Notes: generated by a model from the letters alone, not told the origin. 64,000 nucleotides of DNA from Cryptomeria japonica (GCF_030272615.1 NC_081408.1:407797889-407861888); one strand, 5' to 3'; numbered from the stretch's first letter, positions 1 to 10,893 are shown. Translations and numbers: made by a program.

Positions 1-1200
1 AACAGAGAAGAGCATGGCTTGAAGGTTGACCAGTTATTGTATAACCAGTAGGGTAAGATGAACTGATAGTATAAGGTGAACACTGGTTGTGTGTTCGGTC
101 AATGCTTGAGCCTAAACTGACACAGTGAACTGAGGTGTATGCCGACAAAGATGACACATAGGATCCAGGTGGCTAATGTGTAATGGTTGATGAAGAGTGT
201 GTCCGTGAGGTACTTGTCGACTAAGTCTGCATTAAATGTCGACTGCGGAAATCATGGATGATTTGCAGAGGATTGCGGATCAAAGCTATTCAAAGGACAA
301 AGATTTGATTCTTTGACATCATGATTGAAGCAGGATAGTCGATTTGGAGAAAGGCACTGCAAGATCATTTATTGTGATTGACAAAAAGCAGGGCTGGTTT
401 TTGCTAAAAATAGTAAACGTGTATTGGAACAATAGATTTGGTTGTGTTGTTTGTTTTTGTTGCATATTGTCAATCTCAGAGATGAGATCCAATTTGATTT
501 GATATGGATTGGGTTGGTGAAGAAAACCCTAAGACGCAAGGTTTGATTTTTTGTTTTGGCGGGAAAGCTTGATTATAAATATGCAGATTGAAGATCTAAG
601 TTAATGATGCCAGTGGCCGAAAAAGAGAGTGTTTGAATGAATAGAGACTTGATCTAACTAAGTGTGATCAAAAATATTGAAGAAACCGATTATTTGAAAT
701 AGAACCGGAAGGAGAGGTTTAACCGGTAAGAGGGGTTTAACTGGTAAGAAACAGAGTAACCGATGAACTGTCACAAAGTTAACAGTCAAGTGAACCGGTA
801 GTGTTTGAACCAGTAAGAAGGCATCAAAGAGTGAATGAGTGTAGAGTAAGGATCAGAGGAAGTCAAGAAAGGCAGAGGTTGGCTGGTAAGGGGTTAGAGA
901 GAGTGAATAGATAACCGGTAGTAAAAGAAGTTGTGAGACGGAGAAGAGTTGAAACCGACATAAGAGATTGATTGCAGGAGTTACAAAATTTCATTTGTAA
1001 CAAGGAGATTTTATTGTATCTAAATTTATTTCATTGTATTTCACTGAGTGGGTGCTTGGTGCAAGGTTTGGTGATCCTTGAGTTGGTGCTCAGAAATAGT
1101 GTAGGGGTTGATGCTCCTTTGGGTAGGTGCCTATAAATTGCTAGGGGTTGGTGTTCCTTGGGTTGGTGCGCTAAACAATTGTGAAATTGTTATTCCATTG
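1..1200 (+). repeat. Element A 5' LTR, first visible part
   Basis: This stretch matches 16967-18125 in the same orientation (shared words include ATGACACATAGGATC and GCGGGAAAGCTTGATTATAA), which identifies the two LTRs of one element. About 0.4 kb of the LTR lies left of the window. A TATA-like TATAAAT is at 574-580, with its twin at 17547-17553. CCGGT words are frequent between 700 and 960. A microrepeat built on TTGGTGCTCCTTGGGT runs from about 1045 to 1175. The LTR breaks at 1200 where the hAT-like element is inserted and resumes after 4250. Confidence 0.88.
574..580 (+). promoter_or_regulatory. TATA-like box in element A 5' LTR
   Basis: TATAAAT lies in a well-conserved part of the LTR, just after GGCGGGAAAGCTTGAT, and is repeated at 17547-17553 in the 3' LTR. 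It is the best candidate core promoter for A. No transcription start can be read from the sequence. Confidence 0.45.
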
Positions 1201-1376
1201 CAGGGAAAACTTTAAGAAACCCCCCCCCCCTTGGACAAGGTGTAAAAACCTGGCGAAAGTTGTATAATTCCCGAGCAAAATTTTGAATTTTACTAGCGAA
1301 TTTTTGCGATTTACGGAGAAAAAATAATAATCTCCATTGGCAAATTAGCCATGATCACTCAAAAGTTTGTGAAAAA

Positions 1377-1645
1377 TCCTGGCGAATTGTAATATTTTTA
1401 AAACCAAAAAAATATTTGCATGGGCGCATTGTAATGTTTTTAAAACCAGAAAAATATTTGCATGGGTGCATTGTAATGTTTTTAAAACCAGAAAAATATT
1501 TGCATTGGTGATTTCAACCTATTTGCAAACCATTAAAAAAAAATATTGGCGATTTCAACCTATTTTCAAACCATAAAAATAAAATATTGGCGATTTCAAG
1601 CTATTTTCAAACCATAAAAAAATATATTGGAGATTTCAAGATATT
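1377..1645 (+). repeat. Two adjacent short tandem arrays in the hAT left subterminal region
   Basis: Three copies of a unit of about 41 bp (core GCATTGTAATGTTTTTAAAA, with AAAAATATTTGCATGGG) run from 1377 to about 1505. They are followed by four copies of a unit of about 46 bp with core TTGGCGATTTCAACCTATTT to about 1645. The second unit carries the GGCGA word that also occurs near the right end, so the arrays may multiply a transposase-binding site. Confidence 0.8.
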
Positions 1646-3320
1646 AAGTCATTAAAACACGTGGCACATAGTTGTCAACTCTCTACCTAAAAGACTGGCC
1701 ATTAGAAAATCTCGCGACCTAGCGACAAGCCCTTGTGACTCTATCTCCAACTTGCAAGCTGAAAATGCTAAGCCTTCATAACCTCGAGATCTAGTGACTA
1801 AGGGAAATTGAACTGCCACTCGCCAATTCTCAACCACAAAATGTTAAGTCCTCATCACCGCAGTGACTTGGAGATAGTGGTAACTTTAACCCTTGATCTT
1901 CATCAAGCGAGTGAGAGACAGTCGTTGATCTTCATCAAGCCCTTTAGTCACAACCTCGCAACAACATTTGTAATATTCTTTCTTTACCTGCGAGTTGGCG
2001 ACCACTGCAAATCTAACAAAACAACTTATTTCATCACAAGCTCGCAACTCAAAACTTAACTTGACTTAAACCCTTGCGATCCTGCAACAACAAGACACTT
2101 AACCGCCATCGCATGCTTGCAACACTTTTTGACTTAAGACTTACAAACCCACAAGCATGCGATGACCACAAAATGAGACCAAAACTTACCTTTCGCCAGA
2201 TCGCAACATAAAATGCTAAACAACTTCAAAACCTGCGAGCAAGCGACGAAACCAACTAAGCTGCAATACCAACCACATCGCATGATCACAAATTAAAATG
2301 ACTTAACCGCAAACACCTCACGACCTTGCGATAACATAAAATCTCACCCAATCGTAACCTCACAACATAAAATGGTCAAGTGCAAAATATCTTGCGAGGT
2401 AGCGACAACTAAAATCTCCTAGTACTCACAAGCTCGTGACTTAAATTGACTTGATAATAAAGGACCTGCGAGCTAGCGATAACCATAAAATCTCAAAACT
2501 ATTTATCTCTTGACCACAGTGACCGAGCAAGTACCAACAAAAATCGATGTTTTATGTTAAACCTTCATAAACAGGCATGAGCAGTGGCACACAGACCATT
2601 AATGACTTACTCGCTAACTCTCGCGGCTTTAATGCATGGCATCAAACCAATTCAAGACCTCACACCCAAAGCAACTTCATTAACAATCTCCAGCTTGCTA
2701 ACATAAAATGCTAACACCCAAAAAACTAGAGACCTCGAAATTTAAACCCAAACCAACACTCACTAACTCGCCACTTAAATTGTTAAACATGAAATTTATC
2801 TGCGAGTTAGAGATGAAACATTAAACATGTCTCATTGTTTGACCAACCATTTGAACACACTTGACGTTGACATGGACAAATAAAGAGAGGACAACTCAGA
2901 TTTTCAACGCATGACAACTTCGGTTTACTAGCCAACTAAGACAAAAAAACAAACACAAAACCCTAATCGCCATGAACATCATGTTAAGAATTTAATGTAG
3001 AACAGTAGAAAGGTTCTAATAGTTATGCAATATGAATAATTTTATGGATCTTGTGACACAAATTGTTGCATTTCATGTTCAACATAATGTGGAACCAATT
3101 TACTAATAATTCAGAAAATAAATTCTAATTGTTTACTAATAATTCAAATTCATAATTAAAAATATGAAATAAGTATCTATTCTGATTGACAAATTCAAGG
3201 AATACAATATCAAAAAATCATCAATGACAACTATAGTATTGCAAATTGAAATTGTAATATGACTCAAGAATTGTAGTATAATTATAAATACCTATAAACT
3301 GACTGCTAATTCACTTCAGT
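1646..3320. other. hAT interior without recognisable gene, rich in GCGA/TCGC words
   Basis: I find no credible coding region in this stretch. It is dominated by repeated short phrases such as TGCGAG, AGCGAC, CTCGCAA and CTTGCGA, spaced irregularly in both orientations from about 1700 to 2830. After 2830 the sequence becomes plain AT-rich. The CpG-containing words stand out because the surrounding DNA is CpG-poor. Confidence 0.6.
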
Positions 3321-3323
3321 GAC

Positions 3324-3790
3324 TCAGTCTGAGGCTTCTATATCCCAAATGGACTCAAGATCCGGAAACTGACTAGTACTAACAGGTTCATCTTCATTCT
3401 GAGTCGGGTATTCAAAAATTTCTTCCTCTTCATGCTAACTCTGAGTCTGCGATCCATCATTTGTCTCAGCACTAGCACTAGCAGTAGCACCACCAGCTTT
3501 TAAAGTGTTGCACAACCCTCGTCTTTCACGCATGGAATTCTAGATTGCCAGTGCCCTATCATATGGAAAATCTCTAACATTATACTGAGTTACAAACAAC
3601 CTGAAGCAAGTTTACAAATTTTTGTCTAATTTGTTTCTGATCTTTGATTTCAAATACCCTAATGCCTGTGTTGCAGAATTGTAACTCTGGCCCTCCGCCC
3701 TACAATGAACTTTGGCATTCCAACTCAAATTGCGGAATGCAAATTGAGAGCTCCCAAATTTACTAATCAGTCACGAACAAATTGTAAGAA
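3324..3790 (-). pseudogene. Reading-frame remnant inside the hAT element (C-terminal part of an unknown protein)
   Basis: On the minus strand one frame runs for about 150 codons with four internal stops, and its content looks protein-like. The upstream part reads like a compact helical region (for example FGSSQFAFRNLSWN, then QALGYLKSKIRNKLDKN, then LFVTQYNVRDFPYD). It ends in an acidic Ser/Thr/Glu tail finishing with PDLESIWDIEASD and a stop at 3324-3326. At least one internal stop is at a place where Trp would fit. I do not recognise the family. It could be the C-terminus of a decayed transposase or a captured host exon; its position well inside the right end of the element allows either. 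Codon bias was not measured. Confidence 0.35.
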
Positions 3791-4242
3791 AGAGTGTATT
3801 TATATCAATCCATGATTGCATTTTTGGTGAATTGCGTGGGCGTTTCAAAATGCATATTGATTTAAGTGGGGCGAAATGGGTCCTTGAATGCTTATAATGT
3901 TTTAATTGATATTGGCGAATTTGGCTGACGTGCGCAATGAACATTTAATTTACCGTTGGCGAATTAGGTCCTAGGTACGTGGTCGTTTTACTATTTCTGG
4001 TGAATAACGAAGGTGATCTAATACCCACATCCGAGTGATTCCAGGTGAATATTACGGGCATGCACGTCGAACGGTGTGTGGTCAATGGCGAAGATAGAAT
4101 ACAGTGTACTGTTAACCCCAAAATTCTGGACAATTTAACCACTATGTTTCCCCAGACTATTCGTCATTTCCTCCAAAAAAAAAAATGCAAAAATACGTGG
4201 AATTCGCCAATTGACGAAGATTCGCCACTAAAAAACTCTCTG

Positions 4243-4463
4243 TTCCATTGTGAGGGTGGATTGGAGCAGTAGACTCCAGCAGCATTTCTCACTGAGGTTT
4301 TTCGCACATTGGGTTTTCCTCGTATATTTGGTGTTGTGTGATGCATTCTTTGTGTGTTATTGAATATTAGTGTTTTCATTACTTTACCGATTGCACACAC
4401 ATAGTTGAAAATTATTTATAACCGCCGATTCACCCCCCTCTTAGTGATATCTTGTATTCTACA
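4243..4463 (+). repeat. Element A 5' LTR, 3' end
   Basis: The LTR resumes with the second copy of TTCCATTG and continues to ...TTCTACA at 4463, matching 18122-18343. It holds the C-rich tract CACCCCCCTC at 4431-4440. The hairpin found at the same place in other families is largely lost here. Confidence 0.88.
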
Positions 4464-4465
4464 AT

Positions 4466-4478
4466 TGGTATCAAAGTG
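4466..4478 (+). other. Primer-binding site of element A
   Basis: TGGTATCAAAGTG follows the LTR end after two bases. It differs at two positions in its first twelve from TGGTATCAGAGC, the complement of the plant initiator tRNA-Met 3' end, which is the usual copia primer. Confidence 0.85.
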
Positions 4479-4538
4479 TTAGGCTCCCTATTGGTTAAAT
4501 ATTTCTCTATCTTGGGTAGATTCTGGTTTAAGAACACA

Positions 4539-6480
4539 ATGGCAAGGAATGAATCCTCCTCCACCAAAGCCCCCATGTTTGATGGAACCAACTATGCCTT
4601 TTGGAGTAGAAGAATGGAAACCTATATGTCCTCCCTAGGTTTTGATGTTTGGATGTCTATTAAGAATGGGTATATTGTCCATGGTGTTCCTCCTACAAAT
4701 CCGGATGCTAAGACGGAGTATGAAAACAATGCAAAGGCTTAACATGCTATTCTCAGTGGGTTGTTTGATAATGAGTTTGTTAAGGTTATGCATTGCTCAT
4801 TCACCAAGGAGACTTGGGATAAACTACAGAGATTATTTGAAGGAGATGTCAAGGTCAAGGAGGTCAACCTGCAAACACTAAGAGGTCAGCTTGAAGGCTT
4901 GAAGATGAAAGATGAAGATTGCATATTACCTTCAGAGAGTAGATAAAACTATGAACACCATCAGGGGGCTTGGAGAGGATATATTTGATGAAGTTATTGT
5001 CAAAAAGGTACTTAGATCACTCACATCTAAGTATGATACAAAGGTCTCTGCTATAGAGGAAGCCAAGGATCTAGAAAAAAATCAATGGATGAGTTATTCG
5101 CTTCCCTAACTGCTTATGAGATAAGGACAACCAGTGAAGGAACTTCCAAGAAAGAGGTTTCTTTCAACTCCACCAAAAAGGGTACGGAAGAAAGTACTCA
5201 TAAATAATCTAGTGAAGAATCAGATACAATGGTGGAAAACTTTTTAAGGAAGCTCAAAAGAGGATCTGGTAAGTACAAAGGAAAACTACCTCTCAAATGT
5301 TTTAACTATGGTAAAATTGGACACTTTGCTTCAAAATGTCCCTATGGTTAAAATGGTGGAGAGGAGCTACAAAGCACTAGCAGACCCTTAGGCAAGAATA
5401 AAGAGAATAAGGTCTACCAGCAAGAAAGAAGAAGACACCAGAAGAAGAATAGCTTGTATACTTTTGAAGATGATGCCACAGATGAAGAAAGTGTCGCAGA
5501 AGATAACTATTGTGAGGATGAAAGAGAAATTAATCTTTTTATGGCTCTAGATGAACTGGTTGATGAGGCTAATGAAGATGAAGACATTGAAGCTAAGGTG
5601 GATCTAGAAGGTGAGCTCATAAGTTCCCTTGAGGAGTTAAGTAAAGCAAGAAAAGAACTCAAAAAGGTTAAGCATGTTGTTGTAGAGGAACAAGAACAGC
5701 TGGAGAAATCTTTGGAGGAATCCAAGAAGACAATATCTGATTTGAAACTCCAGTTGGAAGAAACTAAAAAGATATATGAGGTCACATGCTCTAATGCATT
5801 AGAGAAGGAGAAGGAGCATCAGAAGTTAGAAGAAGAGATTGTAAGGCTCATAAAGGAGCTTGAAAAGAGCAAGGATGAATTGAAGATGAGAAGCAAGTAT
5901 GAGGGTAGCACTGAAGCCTTAGACAAGATGTTGAGAAATCAAAAGCATTCAAAAGATACCAGTGGTATAGAATTTGAAGAAGGACAGAGTTCAAACAGCA
6001 AAGACACATCCGGTAAGTAGATACAATTCACTTCCTCAAGTGGAAGTAAAGAGAAACAAATCTTTACAGTTAGCAAAGATACTGGAAAGAAGACCTATCC
6101 TGAAGCTACAAGAAATCAGCCTGTGAACTGGAATGGAAATCATAAAGGAAATCCCATGGCATATGATAAAGGATTCACTAGAGTCAATGGCATAAAAGGA
6201 ATACATTCGGTAAGATAAAGGTTTGTCAGTCCAAAGCAACAAGACTGGTATGTACCCAAATTCCATGGTTATTGCTACCAGTGTAATAATTTTGGACATA
6301 GAATTGTTGATTGTAGACTGATGAATAAGCCCCCTGTTAGTTTTGAAAGTAAAAATTATTTTGCTGCACTCTGGGAGATGAATATTGTGTGTTATCAGTG
6401 TAATGATTTAGGTCATAGGAGTTATGAATGTAGGAAAAGTATGTCGATATCCTACAATAGGTTTTCAAATTCATCATTTA
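4539..6480 (+). pseudogene. Element A gag (UBN2-type domain, coiled coil, CCHC knuckles), broken
   Basis: Gag forms the virus-like particle and binds element RNA. The ATG at 4539 follows the primer site by about 60 bases. An N-terminal FDGTNYAFW motif identifies the copia gag/UBN2 type. A knuckle at 5298 reads C-F-N-Y-x4-GH-x4-C, so its second Cys has become Tyr. From 5454 to 6020 lies an acidic region and then a long Glu/Lys/Leu-rich coiled coil ending in DTSGIEFEEG. Two intact knuckles follow (CYQCNNFGH at about 6271 and CYQCNDLGH at about 6391). Defects include TAA at 4740, a stretch in a second frame between about 4919 and 5085, TAG at 6018, TAA near 6216 and a frameshift near 6483. The coiled coil between knuckles is unusual for plant copia gag and resembles the gags of B and C. 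Confidence 0.85.
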
Positions 6481-6487
6481 TGTCAAT

Positions 6488-7102
6488 GTGAAGTGCTATA
6501 ACTACCAAAACTTTGGGCACATTCCAAAATACTACAAACTCAGAACAACCAAGCAAAATAAGTCAGTACCGGATCAAAAACCAATAGCAAAACCAAAGCA
6601 TGAAATTGCAGCAGACAAGAAGAAAGAAGACAACCTGGTTTGGGTTGAGAAGGACAAGAATAAAGTAGAATCAAGTCTAATTGTGCAGACTGCCCTGCAT
6701 GCAAAAAGAAGAAATGTGTGGGTTGTAGACAATGGATATTCCAATCACATGAACGGAGACAAAAATAAATTTATTAAGTTTGAAGATTGGAATGGAGGCT
6801 CAATAAGATTTGCAGACAACTCTTCTACCAAGATAAAAGGAAAACGTACTCTGAATATAGATGGAAAATTGAAGGAACATGATGTATATTATATGGAAGG
6901 TTTAAAGCATAACTTACTCAGTGTGAATCAAATGTGTGATAAAGGATACAAATTCACTTTTGACTCTACCGATTGCCAAATAAGAAAAGAGAGTACCAGA
7001 CAGATTGTAGCTGAAGGAAAAAGGACAAATGGAATTGTGTACAATTTGAAGGAATGCTTTGAGTCCCAATGCATGATGGGACAAGTGGATGAGAGCATAT
7101 AG
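6488..7102 (+). pseudogene. Element A last gag knuckle and aspartic protease, inactivated
   Basis: This frame opens with a degenerate CCHC knuckle (CYNYQNFGHIPKYY, two Cys changed to Tyr) and continues into the copia protease. The catalytic signature, normally DSG, reads VVDNGYSNHM with the Asp at 6728-6730, so the Ser after the catalytic Asp is now Asn. The typical tail EGLKHNLLSVNQMCDKGY is present near 6896-6950. The protease would cut the gag-pol polyprotein in the particle. The frame stops at 7100 just before the pre-integrase zinc region. Confidence 0.85.
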
Positions 7103-8150
7103 ATTTTGATAATCTGGTTAAAGTAAGCAAAAAGGGATGTGTGAGACATATATCTCCAATCATCAAACCGGAAAGCACATTTTGTGATGAATGTGTAAAA
7201 GGAAAGCAGACTAAGGTGACCTTCAAGACTAAAGAACATAATACTTTAAGGCCACTTGAACTTGTGCATATTGATCTATGTGTACCAACTAGAACAAGAG
7301 CTTTAGCCGGTGAAAGATACTTCATGCTCTCATTGATGATTTTTCAAGAATGACATGGGTCACTTTCCTACATGACAAATCTCAAGCATTTGAAAGATTC
7401 AAGATTTTCCAAAAGATGGTTGAGAGGGAAAGTGGATGCAAGATGCAATTTCTAAGATCGAATCGGGGTGGAGAGTTCACATCAAATGAGTTTGAAAATT
7501 ACTGTGAGAGACATGGAATCAGAAGACAGTATTCAGCTCCAAGGACACCACAACAAAATGGTGTTGTAGAAAGGAAAAACCAGAATTTCAAGGAGATGGC
7601 AAGAACTATGTTAAATGAAGCAAACATACCAGATATGTATTGGAAGGAAGCAGTTCATACTGTTGTATATACTTTGAATCGGGTTCAACTAAGAACAAAG
7701 AGAAGAATGACACCTTATGAATGGTGGTATGACCGAAAGCCATCAGTCAGATATTTTAGTCTTTGGAAGTAAATGCTTCATCAAGAGAGATGAGGATGGC
7801 TTAGGTGGTTTTGATTCTAGGAGTCATGAAGGTATCTTCTTGGGTTACTCAACTCATAGCAAGGCCTACAAATGCTACAACAAAAGACTGAGAAGAGTCA
7901 TTGAGATTATACATATTAGAGTTGATGAAGATATGCATAAAGGTAGACAAGCAAAAGTAAATTGGCATGATGCTTCATGTGATGAAGCTGAAATGCAGTA
8001 AGAAAGTGAACCGGAAGAAGCACCTAACAAGTCCCCTAACCGGTATGTGCAGATAAATCACCTGGAAGAGCATATTGTAGGTGATAAAAATGATGGTGTA
8101 TAGACAAGAAGACTTGCCCAGAACAATGAACAAGTAAATTTCTGCCTCAT
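7103..8150 (+). pseudogene. Element A integrase, inactivated
   Basis: Integrase inserts the cDNA into the genome. The zinc-binding CxxC (FCDECVKGKQ) is at about 7180-7210, followed by the core. Catalytic Asp 1 is in VHIDLC (7273-7275). The second acidic residue, normally in SDRGGEF, is Asn here (SNRGGEF, codon 7461-7463). Glu 3 is present in NGVVERKN (7569-7571). A one-base frameshift near 7340 separates D1 from the rest, and another near 7770 precedes the C-terminal GKQ-type region with SHEGIFLGYS. A TAG is at 8101. The D-to-N change and TAG stops are consistent with G-to-A and C-to-T transitions. Confidence 0.87.
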
Positions 8151-9085
8151 GACAAAGATGGAACCCAAAACATTCAATAAAGCCAGCAAAAGTCAGAAAT
8201 GGATGGATGCAATGGAAAAAGAGCTGTAGCAAATTGAAAAGAACAAAACTTGGGAATTAGTTCCTAGACCGACAGATAAGAATGTCATTGGTACAAAATG
8301 GGTCTATTGGAACAAGATGAATGGAGAACGTAAGATCATTAGTCATAAAGCAAGGTTAGTGTGCAAAGGGTATTCCCAAGTAGAAGGAATAGATTTTGAA
8401 GAAACATATGCACCAGTGGCAAGACTTGAAGCCATTAGAATGTTTTTAGAATTCTCTGCCTACAAAGAATACAAGGTATATCAAATGGATGTCAAATCTG
8501 CTTTCTTAAATGGTAATCTAGAGGAATAAGTCTACATAAAACAACTGGAAGGATTTCTACTGCATGATGATGAAATTTTTGTGTGTCAGTTGAAGAAAGA
8601 TTTATATGGTTTGAAGCAGGCTCCAAGAGCATGGTATTCAAGGTTAGATAAGTATCTAAAGGAGCAGGGTTTCAGAAAGGGAAGTGCAAACAGTAATATG
8701 TATATTAAAGCAGATGGAAACCACATTATTATCGTGGTTGTATATGTGGATGACATATTTTTTGGAGGCAATAACAACACTCTGTGTAAAAATTTCGCTG
8801 AACAGATGCAGACATAATTTGAGATGTCAATGCTTGGAGAGTTGTCATAATTTCTTGGTTTGCAAATTTCACAGCAACATAAAGGGATATTTATCTCTCA
8901 AATCAGGTAATGCCAAAGATATATTGAAGAAGTTTCATATGGAAGACAACAAACCGGTAAGTACCCCCATGGTGATTGGTTGCAAGCTGAGCAAGGTTGA
9001 TGAGTCACCGGTAGTGGATCAAACACTATATAGATCCATGATTGGCAGTCTATTATATCTTACTGCTTCAAGACCAGATATAGTG
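8151..9085 (+). pseudogene. Element A reverse transcriptase, broken by stops
   Basis: The copia RT motifs follow in order: WMDAMEKEL (8200-8226, then TAG at 8227), [21 protein letters not shown] with [13 protein letters not shown] (8349-8440), [12 protein letters not shown] (about 8482-8517), LYGLKQAPRAWY (about 8605-8640) and the catalytic YVDDI box (about 8743-8757), whose two aspartates are intact. TAA at 8527 falls where Gln is usual. Further stops lie near 8815 and 8848, and a frameshift lies near 8900. The segment ends with SMIGSLLYLTASRPDI and TAG at 9086. Confidence 0.9.
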
Positions 9086-9700
9086 TAGGCAGTATGTATG
9101 GTAGCAAGATTTCAAGCTGCACCCAAATAGTTACATGAAAATGCAGTTAGAAGAATATTTAGGTACCTACAAGGAATGCTTAATTATGGACTATGGTATC
9201 CTAAGCAAGGAGAATTCACCTTACAATCCTACACTAATGTTGATTGGGTAGGTTGCATTGATGATCGGAAGAGCACAAGTGGTGGTGCATTCTTCTTAGG
9301 CAACCGATTGGTTTCATGGCACAACAAGAAGCGGGATTCAGTTTTCCTATCTATTGTTGAGGCAAAATATATTGTTGTTGATACATGTTGTTCTTAGGTG
9401 TTATGGATGAAGCAGACCCTCAAGGATATTCAGATAGATATATCTGACCTTGATTCTATTTGGTGTGATAACTCAAGTGCAATCAACATATCAAAGAATT
9501 CAGTAATGCACTCAAGGACCAAGCACATTGCCATCAAATATCATTTTCTCAGGGAGAAGGTGTCAGAGTAGGAAGTTAAGGTAGAATATGTCCCTACAGG
9601 TGAACAAGTGGCTAATATTTTTATAAAACCTCTATTGGTAAACTCATTTGAGTATCTACGCCACAAGTTAGGTGTGGTTTCACCAGCTTCATGCACTTAA
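9086..9700 (+). pseudogene. Element A RNase H, broken by stops
   Basis: RNase H removes the RNA strand during cDNA synthesis. Recognisable motifs are YTNVDWVGCIDDRKSTSGG (about 9230-9286), LVSWHNKKRDSV, EAKYI, and the C-terminal HSRTKHIAIKYHFLRE followed by VPTGEQVANIF. TAG stops interrupt it at 9086, 9128, 9395 and 9569; each fits a former Gln codon. The frame ends with TAA at 9698-9700. Confidence 0.87.
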
Positions 9701-9940
9701 ATGTGTATGGAGATCTATGGTTCAGGGGGGTACACTGCCATATCTTTTGATTCTTCGACCATTTGATGGATACAGGGGGAGATTGCATTGGTTGAGTAAA
9801 TGAAGATTCTTGTGGTCTTCTCTACCAGAAAAATGGAGAAAGTTTTATGTTTGTTCCCTTTGTCATTGTTGTCAAAGGGGGAGAAGGAACCGGTATGATT
9901 GAAAACTGTCTGTGTTGACATCAATGCCAAAAGGGGAGAT
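9701..9940 (+). other. Element A 3' untranslated region with two polypurine tracts
   Basis: This short spacer ends in the polypurine tract CCAAAAGGGGAGAT (9927-9940), which primes plus-strand DNA directly before the LTR. A second, upstream tract CAAAGGGGGAGAAGG lies at 9873-9887. The 13-mer GTTGACATCAATG at 9914-9926 is complementary to CATTGATGTCAAC at 9958-9970 inside the LTR. Confidence 0.85.
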
Positions 9941-10007
9941 TGTTGGCATTGTATTGTCATTGATGTCAACCGGTAAACAGGCCTTTCAAATAAGTTACTA
10001 TTGGCAT
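9941..10007 (+). repeat. Element A 3' LTR, first 67 bases
   Basis: The LTR starts TGTTGGCATTG right after the polypurine tract and is cut at 10007 by element B. The last five bases, GGCAT (10003-10007), are the left target-site duplication of B. Confidence 0.9.
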
Positions 10008-10283
10008 TGTTGGCATATGGACACTCCAATGAGACATTGTATGTGATTGAAGGTTTTGTCATTGATGGCAACCTTGCAATCCTATGGCACTGGCAAGACA
10101 TCATATCGGCAAAGCATTACACAGGCAAGACAGTGCACCGGCATCAATAGATCACTCTACACTGGCACTGGCACTGGCACAGAAGAAAACATGTATACCG
10201 ACATAGAGGCCGACAGGATTTTTGTTATGTAATATTTTGTTTATTATTGTAAGTCGACTTGGAAAATTGTAAAATGACTCTTA

Positions 10284-10291
10284 TATATAAA
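10284..10291 (+). promoter_or_regulatory. TATA box in element B LTR
   Basis: TATATAAA followed by GGAGATCATTG. The same place in the 3' LTR reads GTATATAAAGG near 16078. It is a good plant TATA element and the likely core promoter of B. Confidence 0.55.
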
Positions 10292-10768
10292 GGAGATCAT
10301 TGTAGACATTTGAGGAAGTAATGTAGCGAGCATAAAGAAAATTATTAGGCAGACCTAATGTGAAAATTATAGGTCAAGGGTATATGTAAAGAATAGAGCA
10401 AGAACCGGTACTAAATCTGGCATTGGAGATGCTATTGTAAAGCAGTACAAGTCACTGGATTAGTATAATCCTTATTGTAAGTCAATGTGACTTCCCATTG
10501 AGCAGTGAGCTCTAGGCAGTTGGCCTTCCTACATGTGCAGGTCCCTATTGTAAGTAATATTATCCTATTGGCCAGTGAGTGAATATTGTGGGTCACAAAT
10601 CCCACCAAGGTTTTTCCCGCACCGGGTTTCCTCGTTAAACATCTTGTGTTATGGTGTGCTTTTCATGTGGATATTTCTGATTCTGTTTATTGCATTAATT
10701 CTTGCATACCGGTACACTGTTATTTTATGTTCTGCATGTTTTAACTTAAGAAATTCTTATTACCGGTT

Positions 10769-10807
10769 AGATACTGATTCACCCCCCCCCCCCCCCTCTC
10801 AGTATCT
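10769..10807 (+). promoter_or_regulatory. C-loop hairpin at the end of element B LTR (U5 side)
   Basis: AGATACTGA (10769-10777) is perfectly complementary to TCAGTATCT (10799-10807), closing a loop of TTC, A, a long run of C and TC. In the 3' LTR the arms are AGATATTGA (16564-16572) and TTAGTATCT (16593-16601); both changes leave G-U wobble pairs. Equivalent hairpins with different stem sequences occur in C, D, E and A. Confidence 0.75.
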
Positions 10808-10824
10808 ATGGGAATCCTAACAAT

Positions 10825-10837
10825 TGGTATCAGAGCT
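10825..10837 (+). other. Primer-binding site of element B
   Basis: TGGTATCAGAGC starts two bases after the LTR and exactly matches the complement of the plant initiator tRNA-Met 3' end, the standard copia primer. This places B with copia-type elements although it has no pol. Confidence 0.92.
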
Positions 10838-10893
10838 TGGTCCTCTATTTTTAGAAGCCTAACAGCTTGAGGAAGATCTTGACACCGGTAAAA

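Larger units (their letters stand above)
1201..4242. mobile_element. hAT-like DNA transposon, non-autonomous, inside element A 5' LTR
   Basis: The insertion is flanked by the 8-bp direct repeat TTCCATTG (1193-1200 and 4243-4250). The other LTR of A has one copy at the matching place (about 18122-18129, followed directly by TGAGG), so an empty site is present in the window. An 8-bp duplication is typical of the hAT superfamily. The ends read CAGGGAAAAC on the left and, on the complementary strand, CAGAGAGTTT on the right; both fit the short CANNG start of hAT termini. Subterminal regions are packed with GGCGAA and GCGATT words in both orientations. No recognisable transposase or hAT dimerisation domain is present, only a possible C-terminal reading-frame remnant near 3.3-3.8 kb. 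The class call rests on the duplication and ends, so superfamily certainty is moderate. Confidence 0.75.
10008..10822 (+). repeat. Element B 5' LTR
   Basis: Starts TGTTGGCATATGG and ends CCTAACA; the copy at 15803-16616 is highly similar. A TATA box TATATAAA is at 10284-10291. The right end has a long C tract (10782-10796) inside a 9-bp hairpin, 10769-10777 paired with 10799-10807. Confidence 0.93.

Noticed and set aside
1652-2059. Short frames inside the hAT element
   Set aside because: They overlap word-repeat DNA and show no protein-like conservation.
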